A DNA stretch of 47,500 nucleotides from Prorocentrum cordatum (taxonomy: Eukaryota; Sar; Dinophyceae; Prorocentrales; Prorocentraceae): positions 236,439 to 283,938 of the forward strand of contig CAUYUJ010014630.1 in NCBI GenBank assembly GCA_963575745.1, read 5' to 3'. This document shows positions 21,274-32,984 of the stretch, one piece after another (positions within the stretch are counted from its first letter, which is position 1; each line of letters begins with the position of its first letter). A model generated the notes under the pieces. It searched no databases. It saw only the letters and a program-made list of their open reading frames with translations, and had not been told where the DNA came from. The translations under genes and the position numbers were made by a program.

Positions 21274-21623
21274 AATCATCATCATCATCATCATCAGCAT
21301 CATCATCATCATCATAATCAACATCGACATCGTCAGGATGACACTCATCATCATCATCAGCATCATCATCATCAGCATCATCATAATCATCATCATCATC
21401 AGCAGCAGCATCATCATCATCATGATCATCAGCATCATCATCATCATCAGCAGCAGCATCATCATCAGCATCATCATCAGCAGCACCCATCATCATCAGC
21501 GCCATCGCCGGTGTCATCAGCAACTTCATCATAAGCAGCATCATCATCATCAGCATGCTCGTCATCAACATCGTCATCATCATTATCATCATCATTATCA
21601 TATTCATCGCGACCATCATCCGT

Positions 21624-21668
<45 letters not shown>

Positions 21669-22010
21669 AGCAGCATCAGCATCAGCATCATCATAATTAT
21701 CATGAGCGTCCGCATCCTCAACCTGATCAACAACCATTGGCCTCGCCATCAGCATCGACATCATCATCAGCAGCACCATCATCAGCATCAGCATCATCAC
21801 TATCGTCATCAGCATCGTTATCAACATCATGAGTAGCATCACAATCAGCATCATCAGCAGCAGCATCATCAGCATCATCAGCAGCATCATCTTAATCGTC
21901 ATTATCAGCATCATCAGTATTATCATGATCATCATCACCATCACAATCACCACCACCTCCACCATCACCATCACCATCATCATCACCATCCTCCTCATCC
22001 TCTTCCTTCC
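20585..22010 (+). repeat. 1.4-kb (CAT/CAG/CTC)n tract
   Basis: CTC-rich at the left, then more than 1.1 kb of CAT with CAG interruptions. All six frames are largely open. Confidence 0.9.
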
Positions 22011-22127
22011 CCTCCTTCCCTCCCCCTCCCCCTCCCCCTCCCTCATGCTCCGACGGTCATTTCCTGCTCCTCGCCCCCCGGACCCACCACGTCCGCCTCG
22101 CCCTCCGAATGGCGGCGACGACCATCG

Positions 22128-22245
22128 CGCCTCGGTGAACTGAAGCTCGGCGCAGAGAGCCCTCAGCTGCGCGTCCTCCCTCCTGTCCTGCTCGTCGTGC
22201 AGCAGGCTGCGGCCGCGCGGCGACGGCGGCGGCGGCGGCCGCCGC
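22128..22245 (-). CDS. Possible short exon, helical fragment
   Basis: On the minus strand one frame reads RSLLHDEQDRREDAQLRALC and continues AELQFTEARW, an acidic/Arg helical pattern unlike the surrounding repeats. It opens from a GAC-repeat frame on one side and enters a Gly/Arg string on the other. No start, stop or splice site can be fixed. Confidence 0.25.
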
Positions 22246-22254
22246 GACGAGGAC

Positions 22255-22420
22255 GAGCAGGATGACGATGACCACGACCACGACCACGACCACGATGACG
22301 ACGACGACGACGAAGACGACGACGACGACGAGGACGAGAACGGCGAAGGCGACGGCGATCACCGTATCACAACGACGAGGGCGATGACTGCGAAAGCGAC
22401 GACGAACATAATCGAAAACG
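22255..22420 (+). repeat. (GAC/GAT)n tract
   Basis: GACGACGAC-type triplets with ACCACG interruptions. Similar GAC tracts lie at 25620-25705, 28830-28860 and 31400-31640. Confidence 0.85.
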
Positions 22421-22424
22421 ACAA

Positions 22425-23300
22425 TGTACAAGGGGCAGGGGGGCAGAAAGGCGCGGACGCAGGAGAAGGGGTTTGAAAACAACATTGTCGGTATAGAGAT
22501 TTTGGTGTCGGAGGTGTTCGAAAGCTTGAGGCTGTGGGAAACGACGGGGGGGAGGGGGAGAAAAAATCAGGGGGATGGTGGGGAGGAGGGAGGATCAGGA
22601 AGGGCAGGGCACGAGATGGAACAACTGGGAGTGCGGGTGCGGCTTAGGAGCAGCAGCAGTTGTTGTGGCAGGCTGCACCCCAGTGACCACCCAAGGCAGA
22701 AGGAGGAAGACCAGGAGAAGGAGAAGGAGCAGCAGCAGGAAGGAGGCGGAGGAAAGAGAGAAGGAACAGGCGGAGACTGGGACGAAGAACAGAGATCGCC
22801 TCGTGGCCCCAGACCTCCAACGCGGCGATTGTTCAGGCCGAGCGTCATGCCAAGAACACATGGCCCAATCCCGGATGCCAAGTGGATCGCAGAGGGTCGT
22901 TGTTGCTTGGACCCCGGGGCCGAGAAAGGCAGGAGAGCCCAGAATCGAATCGATAAATCGGATCTGCAATCGAAATAAATCGAATCGGCAGAAATCGGCA
23001 GCCGAGTCAGGAAAAGTCGAATCAGCGGAAATCGGCAGGATAGTATGCCTCAATGGAGAAATCGGAGCCCAAATCGGAAGCCGACATCGAATCGCATCGG
23101 AGTCGGGAGCCATCGAAATCGAATCGGATCGAATCGGAAAAATCGGAGTGAGCCCTGGAAAGGAGGGGGGGTGACGGATAGGAATGCCTTCGCTAAATAG
23201 ACGAGGGCGGCCACGAGCAACAGGCGAAACGAGACGAGACGAGGGCCCGCGCCCTGCTAGTGGGAGAGGTCCGCAAGCTACGGCATCTTCACGGCATCTT
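22425..23300. other. No gene seen; GAATCG-rich repeat at 22930-23160
   Basis: 22425-22925 is purine-rich with no recognisable protein. 22930-23160 repeats the GAATCG/GGATCG words of 1720-1950, including AGGAGAGCCCAGAATCGAATCGA, shared with about 1720-1740. Confidence 0.45.
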
Positions 23301-23306
23301 CCTGGT

Positions 23307-23488
23307 TACTCCAGAATTCGTAATAAAAGGGAGGGGGTCTGGACCCTCCAAGACAAGCCATTTCAGACCTCCCCCGTGGGAAACCCTCCAGAACATCGTC
23401 CCCAGACCCCCCAAGGCCCTCCAAGATAGCCTGGAAGAGACCCCCCCCGAAATGAGACCCCCCTCCCTTTATTGCGAAATCTGGAGTA
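23307..23488 (-). mobile_element. MITE-like element with terminal inverted repeats, copy 2
   Basis: 182 bp, bounded by TACTCCAGAATTCGTAATAA and, at the right, TTATTGCGAAATCTGGAGTA. Its reverse complement matches 2363-2547 over the whole length, including CTTGGAGGGCC and GGGTCTGGGGACGA. CCTGG flanks both ends within one base (23301-23305 and 23489-23494), a possible but inexact target duplication. Confidence 0.65.
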
Positions 23489-23739
23489 CCTGGCAAAGTC
23501 GGGCTTCGGTGGCTCGGCGAAGCCGACCTTGGCCCGAGACGCTGCGGGGCCCCCTGGCAACTGTGACTACCTACCAGACCACCCCAACCCAACCCGAAGA
23601 CCCGAATTTCGGGTTAAGGGGGGGTAAGGGTTCCACATGTGTTTGTTCGATGTTTCCCGACCCCCCCCCCCTGGAAATCGACGGTAAATCAGAGCCCTCG
23701 GGTTGGGTTGGGGTGGTTTGGTGGGTGGTGAAATTGTGA

Positions 23740-24535
23740 TTAGCAGAATCGAGCATCCGAGCGAACGAAAGTAGGCTGTTCCAAAGGGAACTGGAGCAGA
23801 GGAAAGATCGAGGCGACAGCGGGACCACAGAGGGGGGACAAGGCAGGGGAAAGACGATACAGGAGCGGGGATATGACGGCACGGCCAATACCGTATTCGA
23901 GCATGTGGGCAAACGAGTCGGGGGCCTCAGGGCCCCTGCAGAACAGAAACACATTGACGGCCCCCGAAAGCTCTTGGTAGTCGTCCAAGCGAAGACAAAA
24001 CACGGTCTGGGACTCTGTCCGCGATCAAACTCAGAGCACCAAGCAAACTATCACCCTGCTCGCGGGATGCCAGGGGTCCATGGCGAGCGCGAGCGAGCAG
24101 GGCAGGAGTTGGGAGTCGCCAGCACGCAGCACGACAACGGCCCCCGCCTCCTCCTGGAGACAGTTTTGCACCGAATGTGGGCACTGGGGGGAAGCGGATC
24201 AAGGTAAGACACTTGCATGAAAGACCCTGAGGCCAGAGTTGAGAGAAAGAGGGCGGTTCCCCCAAGCAACCACACGGTCATCTGAAATTCTGGCTTTGCC
24301 GATTCGTTCGAGCACGTCCTGCTAGAACCGTAAGGTGAGTAGCAAGCGTGCACATACAGGTGCGAGGCACAACATATCAGCACCTGGCATGGAGCATTGC
24401 AGCGGAACTCTGCCAACATCTGTAATGCGTCGTTTCCTCGAGATTCAGGATGTGGGGGCTGGGGAAGTGGAACTGGACAGTGCACGTGAGCGGCTAAAAT
24501 GGATCATTGCGTGGCGCCGAGGCGGAGGGACTTAC
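23740..24535. other. Possible damaged or spliced coding region, strand uncertain
   Basis: Both strands carry protein-like frames. Plus strand: a frame from an ATG at 24080 reads WRQFCTECGHWGEADQ to a strong GTAAG donor at 24204; removing 24204-24359 (156 nt, GT...ACAG) joins it in phase to a frame reading RRFLEIQDVGAGEVELDSAR. An in-frame TAG at 23978 blocks extension upstream. Minus strand: MTVWLLGGTALFLSTLASG (from about 24283), DSLLGALSLIADRVPDRV and LDDYQELSGAVNVFLFCRG occur in order but in three frames, like a frameshifted pseudogene. I cannot decide between them. Confidence 0.25.
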
Positions 24536-24617
24536 TGCGGGCGTCCCTGTCGACGAACTTCATTCCTGAAGCGATCCATACATTCGAGAAATCGTCAACA
24601 ATTCCACCCTCTCGGGA

Positions 24618-24666
24618 GGAGGGGGAGGAGGAGGAGGAGGAGGAGGAAGAGGACGAGGAGGAGGAC
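24618..24666 (+). repeat. (GGA)n tract
   Basis: Short purine triplet tract. Confidence 0.85.
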
Positions 24667-24984
24667 CAGTGTAAACCCAAGAGTCATCAACGATGTTGGA
24701 ACAAACCCTCCCAAGCTCCCTCTTCATAAACCCCTACAACGTTTGATTTCAACTAAGGGAACTGCCTCGTTGGAAGACAACAGCTTGAAGACCCTGTAGC
24801 ATGCCAAAACATTGTTCTCGGGATTCCAACGCCACGGATCAGCTTGACTGTTGCGTCTTGACAATCCTGAATCGCGCCAGAAAGCCTTTCCTAGGACTTC
24901 AACACCATCAAAATCCTGAATCGTCCCAAAATACCAATTCTGGTATGCTGATCGCGGGATTCTGTGAAATTCTTGCAAATGTTG

Positions 24985-25235
24985 AAAACGCATGTGCACG
25001 GCGATGAGGCGACAGCCGCATGCTGAAAAGGAGCCGCCCTCAATTGGTAAAATGTGCGCGGCGCTAAGGCGAAACCACGGTTTGAAGACGTGCCGCCCTT
25101 AATCCGTGAAGCTCTTTCATGTTTGACACAAACGTACGCGGCGCTGAGGCGAGAGCCACATTTTGAACAGAAGCCGCCGTCGCTGAGGCGAGAGCCACAT
25201 GTTGAAAACGTGCCGCCCTACATCTGCGAAACTGT
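24985..25235 (+). repeat. Tandem GGCGCTGAGGCGAGAGCCAC repeat
   Basis: Four diverged units of roughly 45-80 bp carry GCGGCG(C)TRAGGCGA.AGCCACA..TTGAA...GCCGCC. A distantly similar pattern occurs at 35395-35560. Confidence 0.55.
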
Positions 25236-25344
25236 TGTCAATTTTCACCTTCAGGGTCATAAATGATGAGGAAGCTTCAGGCGAAACGCCCGGCCCACCC
25301 AAGAAACTAGCTTCGGGGTGCGAGGGGGAAAAATCAGTTATAAG

Positions 25345-25639
25345 GAAGAGGAGAGGAGGAGGAGGAGGAGGAGGAGGAGGAGGTAAAACAGTAGGGGGAG
25401 GAGGACGAGTAGGAAGAATAGAAGTCTCAGGAAGGAGGAAACTGCGTTTTCCTCTTCCTCCTCCTCCTTCTCCTCTTTCTCCTCGTACTCATCCTACTCA
25501 TCCTGGTCGTGATCCTCTTCATTATCATCTCCTCACCTGGGGGAAAAAAAAAACACCCCTGGGCGCAAAAATCGTTTAGAAAGGAAACGCCCGTCGTGGA
25601 GACTGAATGTCGCGGCGGCTGAGAAAACGACGACTACGA

Positions 25640-25694
<55 letters not shown>

Positions 25695-25705
25695 CGGCGA
25701 CGACG
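25345..25705 (+). repeat. (GGA)n and (GAC)n tracts
   Basis: GGA triplets at 25350-25384, a CTC-rich stretch near 25450, and GAC triplets at 25625-25705. Between them only short unpatterned sequence. Confidence 0.8.
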
Positions 25706-26261
25706 ACTGACGCCTGACGACCGACGACCGACGACGACGAAGGTAACGACGACGCGACGGCGACGACGGTGGCGGTGGCGGCGACAGCGCGCCGCAGCAA
25801 CTGTACAAAGACCCAGAAGCTCGTCTCGCCCTCGGCGCCGATGGCGCCGGGCATCCCCGCGGCGCGGGCCCGCTCGGTGGCGGTCTGCATCTGGCGCGCG
25901 CCGCCGGCGCCGCAGGGGGGGCCCGCGCCGCCGAAGAGGCCGCCCAGAGGAGCAGGGTCCGCCAGCACCGAAACGGGAAATCGGGTCGGATCGGAATGGA
26001 CGAGTCAGGAATTGGGCCTCGCTTCATCGGAGGGCGACGCCTGGGGGGTGTGGGGGACGAAAGGGCTCCTTTTCTGCAGCCCTCGCTGCCCCCCCCAATT
26101 ATATCGCCCCCCCATTACGCGACGCCCAAGGAAATCGATGGATCGATCCGCCCGCCCAAGTCGGCATCGAACCAGATCGATCGGATCGAAGTGAGCCCTG
26201 CCGAGGAGGCCGCCGAAGAGGCCAGCGAAGAGGACGCCGAGAAGAGGCCAGCCGAGCGCAC

Positions 26262-27075
26262 TCCGGATGATGATGATGATCATCACCATCATCACCACCA
26301 TCATCATCACCAGCATCATAAGCATCATCAGCATCATCAGCATCATCATCAGCATCATCACCACCATCACCATCATCACCATCAACATCACCACCACCAC
26401 CACCATCATCATTGTCGTCGTCATCATCATCATCAGCATCATCATCAGCATCAGCATCAGCATCATCATCAGCATCATCATCAGCATCATCAGTATCATC
26501 ATCAGCAGCAGCAGCATCAGCATCAGCATCAGCATCAGCATCAGCATCATCATCGTCATTATCATCATCGCCTAAGCATCATCATCGTCGTCATCATCAT
26601 CATCATCAGCATCATCATCAGCATCAGCATCAGCATCATCATCAGCATCATCATCAGCATCATCAGTATCATCATCAGCAGCATCAGCATCATCATTGTC
26701 GTCATCATCATCATTGTCGTCATCATCATTGTCGTCATCATCATCATCATCATCAGCATCATCATCAGCATCAGCATCAGCATCATCATCAGCATCATCA
26801 TCAACATCATCAGTATCATCATCAGCAGCAGCAGCATCAGCATCAGCAGCAGCATCAGCATCATCATCAGCATCATCATCAGCATCATCAGTATCATCAT
26901 CAGCAGCAGCAGCATCAGCATCAGCATCAGCATCAGCATCAGCATCAGCATCAGCATCATCATCGTCATTATCATCATCGCCTAAGCATCATCATCGTCG
27001 TCATCATCGTCATAATCGTCCAACAGCATCATTAGCATCATCAGAATCATCATCCCCACCATCATCACCACCATG
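26262..27075 (+). repeat. (CAT/CAG)n tract with higher-order duplication
   Basis: About 800 bp of CAT triplets. The marker CGTCATTATCATCATCGCCT AAGC occurs twice, 410 bp apart (about 26553 and 26963), and CAGTATCATC at 26491, 26664, 26811 and 26888. The tract therefore grew by segmental duplication as well as by slippage. Confidence 0.85.
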
Positions 27076-27104
27076 ATCAGCAGGAGCAGCAGAAGAATGA
27101 TCAT

Positions 27105-27425
27105 TATCTCCTGGAAGCCCGAGGCGAAGTGGACATGGACAAAATTCTGGCGTCTGGAGTGGCCAGGATTTGATCCATGTCCTCTGCGCCTCGATTGCTT
27201 TACCCACCCCTTACCCAGGCGACCAAGACGCCGTGGAGCTGGGCAGAACGAAGCTTTGCCCACAGCTGAGGGGCTACGATGGGGGGGAGCTGGATCCAGG
27301 GGGGATGCATCCACCCGGAATCGGCGACACAGCCCCCGATAGCGAATCCGCACGCTCCTGGTCTGGGGGGGGGGCCATCGGGCCCCCATCGGCGATCTGT
27401 AGGCGATTGGGGGTCGGCGCCTCCC
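27105..27425 (+). repeat. Dispersed about 320-bp repeat, copy 1 (partner 36740-37080)
   Basis: Shares CTGGAAGCCC(G)AGGCG, GCCGTGGAGC, CCCACAGCTG, GGGGGATGCATC, GGAATCGGCGACACAGC and GCGAATCCGCACG, in order, with 36740-37080. Confidence 0.65.
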
Positions 27426-27429
27426 CCCC

Positions 27430-27690
27430 GTTGAGCAGGCACCGACCGTCCCGGCATCTCTAATAGGCCGGCCGACCGCGACATGTTCTCAGAACCCCAA
27501 AATGTTCGAAGAACAAACACACTGTTCTCAGAACACAAATCCGATGTGTCAAAACAAGACAGCCCCGGCCAGAAACGCTCCGAGAGCATGCCGTGGGCAC
27601 CACCAGAGGCTCCTGGAGCCTTGTTCGGCAGGCCTGTAGGCACGCCAGGACGCTTCGCCGCTGCTTGTCCCCGGGCCGACGCCCCCCCCC
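27430..27690 (+). repeat. Dispersed repeat, copy 2 (partner 1281-1690)
   Basis: Matches the 5' flank of the helical-repeat gene from TGAGCAG.....GACCGTCCCGGCA onward. Here no matching exon lies on the corresponding side. Confidence 0.6.
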
Positions 27691-27850
27691 CCCCTCCCAT
27701 TGCCCTTGGGCAGCGGGGCCGGCCAAGCCGAGGCCGCCCCAGGAGACGGAAGGGCCGCAGCTGGCGCTGCGACACCTCGCTGGGCGCTGGCGGCGAGGCC
27801 ACCGCCCTGGCCCTAGCCGCGCGGCCGCGCCAGAGGGGCCCGCTGTGGGC

Positions 27851-27854
<4 letters not shown>

Positions 27855-27881
<27 letters not shown>

Positions 27882-28115
27882 GCTCGTCGTGCTCGTCGTC
27901 GTGCGAGTCGTCGTGCTCGTTGCGTGTCGTCGTCGTCGTCGCTCGTCATCGCTCCTCGCTCGTCGTGCTCGTCGCTAGTCGCTCGGCGCTCGTCGCTCGA
28001 CGTCGTCGCTCGTCGTTGTCGTCGCTGGCCGCTCGTCGCGAGCAACTGTCGTCATCTGTCGCTGTGGTCGCTCGCCGCTCGTCGCTCGTCGGCGTCGTCG
28101 TCGGCATCGAGAAAG
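27855..28115 (+). repeat. (GTC)n tract
   Basis: CGTCGTCGTC with GCTCGTCG variants over about 250 bp. Confidence 0.85.
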
Positions 28116-29095
28116 CAGCGGAGCTGCCGCTGACACTCTTCTCGTGGAAACGTAAGGGCTCTGCCTAGCTGCTGGAGCTCAACCAGGTTCGATACTGCGG
28201 TGCCGATGGCCCCCCCAGGCAGTTTACGGGCCACGCTGCGGGCGCAGGAGCTGAGGACGCAAACGATCCGCCCACACCAAAACTTGCCGAGCCTCGCCTG
28301 GGCCCAGAGTCGCTGGCCGCGCCCGCCTGGCCTGGCTTGGTGGACGTGCACGCCAATCCTGGGCCCCAGGGCCAGTTTGGCCATGTAGGTGGATGGCTGG
28401 TCGTCCCTCGGTGAGGTGGCGCGGAGAGGAGAGCGCTTGGAGGAGCGGGGAAAAGGCTAGCACTTCCAGGCCTTGGAAAAAACACACAGTGGCATCGCAT
28501 TGGGAAAGATCACCGTTGGGATACTTGGAAGGGCCCGCGTGGGCAGCAACGAAATAGGAGAACGAAGGTCTGAGGACGACGACGACGACGACGACGCCTC
28601 AAAATCCGCGCCAGTCCCAAGCGGATCCAGTCTGCAGGCCGTGTGTCGCACCAGGACGTGTGGGAAGAATCCTGGGAGCCTGGGAAGCCCTGGAACGTGC
28701 CACTGCCCTGACCTCTTGCTCTCCCCAGGGAGGGGAGGGGAGGGGAGGGGAGGGGGGGAGGCGGCGGGATACGGGGTTGCCCACAGAGACCCAGAAAGCC
28801 CCCAAACGCGCGGAGAACCCCGAATCTCGACGACGACGACGACGACGACGACGACAAGGACAAAGACAAAAACAATGACAAAGGCAAAACGACGACGAGA
28901 AAGACAAAAACAAAGAGCGCGTTTCACGGGCGCTTGCCTTGGGAACATTCGGCGGCGCGTTTCGAACCGGGGGGGGTGAGCCCCCCCCAACACTCGGCGC
29001 CGTCGATCAGAAACAGGGAGACTCCCCTCCCCCCTTTCCCCCTCCCTCCAGACCCCCCCCCCTCCCACGGTGGTGAGGGGGTTCCAAGCCCCACC
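28116..29095. other. No gene seen; GC-rich with GGGGA and GAC repeats
   Basis: 28730-28760 is (GGGGA)n and 28832-28858 is (GAC)n. Open frames on both strands are low in pattern. The remainder holds nothing that I recognise. Confidence 0.4.
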
Positions 29096-29099
29096 CCCC

Positions 29100-29395
29100 C
29101 CATCAGCGCCAGCGCCAGCGTCAGCGCTGGCGGCGGCCAGCCAGCAGCGCCGACGGCAGAGCGCAGCGACGATGACCAGAGAATGCCCAGGGGGATGGGG
29201 GGGATGCAACCCCCCTCCCATCCCCCTGGGCATTCTCCAGGGGGTTCAACCCCCCCCATCACCCAGGGGGTTGGGGGGGGGGGTCCACCCCCCCCCAACG
29301 GCCCCAGCGCCGGCGCCAGCGCCGGCGCTGTCGGCGGCCAGAAGCGCCGACGGCGGGACGCAGCGACGATGACCAGAGAGGGCCTAGAGGCCGCG
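29100..29395. repeat. Tandem duplication flanking a strong hairpin
   Basis: AGCGCCAGCG...GGCGGCCAG...CGCAGCGACGATGACCAGAGA occurs at about 29105-29182 and again at 29302-29378. Between the copies, 29183-29240 is a near-perfect palindrome: GAGAATGCCCAGGGGGATGG on one side and its complement ending at CATTCTC. G/C-run hairpins follow to 29300. Confidence 0.6.
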
Positions 29396-29439
29396 GAGGG
29401 GAAGCACAAATCGCCATATCGATCCCTCGCCCCCCCAAA

Positions 29440-29570
29440 AGCCACCAAGAGGCCCTTAGGAAGGTCCACGAAGCTTCGCAAATGCTCCTCAGACGCCCCC
29501 GAGACCCATCTGACGAGACCACAAAAAAGCGTCCATTAGAACGCTAACCCAAAGCCAAAACACAGCGGTG
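29440..29570 (+). repeat. Left flank repeat of the CCA tract
   Basis: AAGAGGCCC..AGGA...CTTCGCAAATGC and GCCCCCGAGA...GACGAGACC match 30975-31085. Confidence 0.5.
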
Positions 29571-29584
29571 GGAAGACCCAGAGG

Positions 29585-30957
29585 CCACACCACCACCAAC
29601 AACCACAAACCACCACACCACCACTACCACCGCCACCACCACCACCACAACCACAACCACCACAAACCACCACCACCACGACCACCACCAAGACCAAAAA
29701 ACACTACACCACCACCACCACCAAAAATGCCACCACCACCAGCACCACCACAACCTATCACAACCCACCACAACCACAACCACCACCACCACCACAAACC
29801 ACCACACCAACCCACCACCACAACCACCATCACCACCACAACCACCACCTACCCCACAACCACCACAACCACCAACAGCACCACCACCACCACCACCAGC
29901 ACCACAGCCCACCACCACAACCACCACCACAAACCACCACGCCATCACCACCACCACAACCAGTACCACCACCAACACCACCTCAACCCACCACCACCAC
30001 CACCACCACCACCAAAACACCACAAGACAACCACCACCACAGCCACCACCACAACCTGAACAACTCACGTCCATCACCACCACCAAAACAATCCACCACC
30101 ACTAGCACCCCGCCACCACAATGTAAGAACGCCACCACCACCACCGCCACAACCACCACCACCACTACCAGCAGCACAACCCACAACCACCACCACCACC
30201 ACCACAAATCACCACACCACCACCACCACCACCACCACGACCACCACCTCCACAACCCACCGCCGCCACCCACCTCCTCCACAACCCACCGCCACCACCC
30301 ACCAACGCCACCATCCCACCACCCACCACACCACAGCCAACACCACCACCGCCACCACCACCACCACAACCCACCACCACCACCACAACTAAACTACAAC
30401 CACCACCACCACAAACCACCACCACAACACCACCACCACCACCACCACAAACCACCACCACAACACCACCACCACCACCCACCACCACAACCACCACCAC
30501 AACCACCACCACCACAACAAACCACCACACCACCACCACCACCACCACCCCCACCACCACCACCACCACAATCCACCACCACCAGCACTATTACAAACCA
30601 CCCACCACCATCAACACAACAAACCACCACCACAACCACCACCACCGCCACCACCGCCACCACAACCTCAACCCACCACCACCACAACCACTACCACCGC
30701 CACAACCACCACGACAAACCACCTCACCACCACCGCCACCACCACCACCACCACAACCCACCACCACCACAACTACCACCACCACCACCAGAAACAACCG
30801 TACCACCATCACCACCGCCACCGCCACTACCACCACAACCTGCTACCACAACCACCACAACAACCACCACCACCACCAACACCAACACCAACCACCGCAC
30901 CACCACGACCACCACAACCACCAACACCAACACCATCACAGCTCACCACCACCACCA
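29585..30957 (+). repeat. 1.4-kb degenerate (CCA)n tract
   Basis: Almost only CCA and CAA/ACC triplets, with a C-rich/A-rich strand that lacks G and T for long stretches. Frames are poly-His/Thr/Pro or, on the other strand, poly-Val/Trp/Gly. Confidence 0.9.
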
Positions 30958-30959
30958 CC

Positions 30960-31090
30960 TCATGAGGCCCGAACAAACGCCCAAGAGGCGCCCAGGAGGC
31001 TTCACAAATGCCCTTCCGAGGCCCCCGAGAGCACGCCGACGAGACCCCAGGAGGCACGCATTAGGAGTCAAAACAAAGACACGGTGGCGG
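30960..31090 (+). repeat. Right flank repeat of the CCA tract
   Basis: Direct-repeat partner of 29440-29570 (GGAGGCTTCACAAATGCCC, GAGGCCCCCGAGA). Confidence 0.5.
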
Positions 31091-31091
31091 A

Positions 31092-31506
31092 GCGTTGTCG
31101 TCGTCGTCGTCGTCATCGTCGTCGCCGTCGTCCTCATCGACGCTCCCCGCCGCCGCCGCCAGCGCAGGCGCCGCCAGCGGCCCAGAAAAGGAAGTCCTCG
31201 TCTTGATCGACGCTCCTCGCCGCCGCAAACAGCCGCCGCCGATGCCGGCGCCAGCCCGGGGAGAGGGAGAGAGGGGGGAAGAGGGGGGGAGGGACGGGGT
31301 TTGAAACCTCCCTGGATGGAAGGGGGAGAGTCAAACCCCCCCCTTCCATCCAGGGGGGGGTCCAGCTCCAAACCATCACCCCTCAAAGCGACCACAGAAC
31401 GCGCTTTATCACAAAGACACAGACGACGACTAAGACAAAGACGAAGGCAACGACGACGACGACGACGACAAAGACGACGAAAATGACGACGACAAAGACG
31501 ACCAAC

Positions 31507-31559
<53 letters not shown>

Positions 31560-31640
31560 ACGACCACGACCACGACTACGACCACGACCACGTCGACGAC
31601 AACGACGACGACGACGACGACGCCGAGGAGGACGACGACG
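31092..31640. repeat. (GTC)n, hairpin and (GAC)n
   Basis: GTC triplets at 31098-31133 and GAC triplets at 31455-31630. Between them at 31305-31356 lies an inverted repeat with CCCTGGATGGAAGGGGGAG on one arm. No gene. Confidence 0.7.
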
Positions 31641-31764
31641 ACGCCGAGGACTGCCATTGCGGCGGCGGCGGCGAGGGGCGCGGCCACGGAAGGGGGCCTT
31701 CGCGACCAGCAAGGTCTGCTCCTCGGGGGGGCGCGCTGGCGGCGGGGCCGCCGAGCCCTCCGCC

Positions 31765-31892
31765 CCCGCCCCCCGAGGAGGAGGAGGAGGAGGAGGAGGA
31801 GGAGGAGGAGGAGGAGGAGGACGACGACGAGGAGGAGGAGGGAGGAAGAGGAGGAGGAGGAGGAGGAGGAGGAGGAGGAGAAGGAGGAGGCG
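31765..31892 (+). repeat. (GGA)n tract at the 3' edge of a retroelement remnant
   Basis: About 125 bp of GGA/GAC triplets. Confidence 0.85.
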
Positions 31893-32984
31893 GTTTTTTC
31901 TCCCAGTGGAGCACGAGCCCGCCAGCTGCAGAAGTGCACTACGCACTGCTCTAACTCCCGTGAGTGGGAAACCCGAAATCCTTGAGGGCCCAGCACTGAA
32001 GGATGACCTTATTCCTCCCAGTTCTGGGGTGGAGGCCACGCTCGAAGCGGCTCCGCCGCTCATTGCCAATCTTGCTCTAGACAAATCCAGGCTGCTTCGC
32101 TGGGCAGCTCTTGGCCAGGCCGACAGGGCGCAGCTGGGCATACTGCGCCCATTGCAAGCAGCACAACAAGAAATCACCCTGCTCTGGTGAGCAGCCCTTC
32201 GGGCCAATCACCGCACCCCACAAGACATGGGTGCCTGCGAACTCTCCCAGGCTCCTCCAGCTCTTGGACGCCTCGCGCCCACACTGGGAGGCCACCCCGA
32301 CCTCCCAGCTCAAGAAACCGTGCAAGCACTGAACGCACAGCCAGCGGCAATCCGCCACGTCGTGCAGATCGCGCTGCAGAAAGCACGGACGCACACACGT
32401 CGGGGGCCGCGCACGCGGGGGCAGGTGGGCCCACTTCACCCTGGGAGCAGGCCCACACGCCAGCACCCGCCCCAGGTTCGTCAGTCCGCGCCGCGCCTCG
32501 GCGCAGGCATCCTCCAAGATGGCCTTGTTCTGGGCCCACCTGGGCCACAGGTTGAGTGCCTCCTTGGCCGCCTCATCAGCCCAAGAATTGAGGACGACCC
32601 GCCACTCACCATACGTCTGAAGAGGCGGCGGGAGAGTCCTGGGGAGCCTTCATCTTCAGACCCGCACTGCACGCGAGGCAACGGCGCCGCACTAGGCGCC
32701 AGTGCCCAGCATCCTTCCGCGCTGGGCTGGAAGTGCACGCGCGCCCGCGTGCTCGGGCGGCAAACGCCGCCGCAGTGTCGCCAACATGCGGCTGGCCGCC
32801 CGTCTGCAGTCTGCCCCTCGGCGGTAGGCTTACAGCTCGGCCGCGTGAGCGGCGGGGGGGGGAGAGGTCAGAGAGCCGAGGAGCTTCCGAGCAGTCCCGC
32901 CCCGCCCCCGCTGAACCACCGCCCATCCCGCCCGTCGGAGCTCCTCAAGGGCACGGCCGGTGGCTGACCCGTCACCAGCAAGAG

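Noticed and set aside
24204-24359. Two very short introns (40 and 25 nt) that give another spliced reading
   Set aside because: Too short for plausible spliceosomal introns; the single 156-nt intron is the better alternative.
25770-25995. GC-rich patch with protein-like frames on both strands
   Set aside because: Both strands look equally plausible, the patch is short, and there are no splice or start signals; not enough to call an exon.
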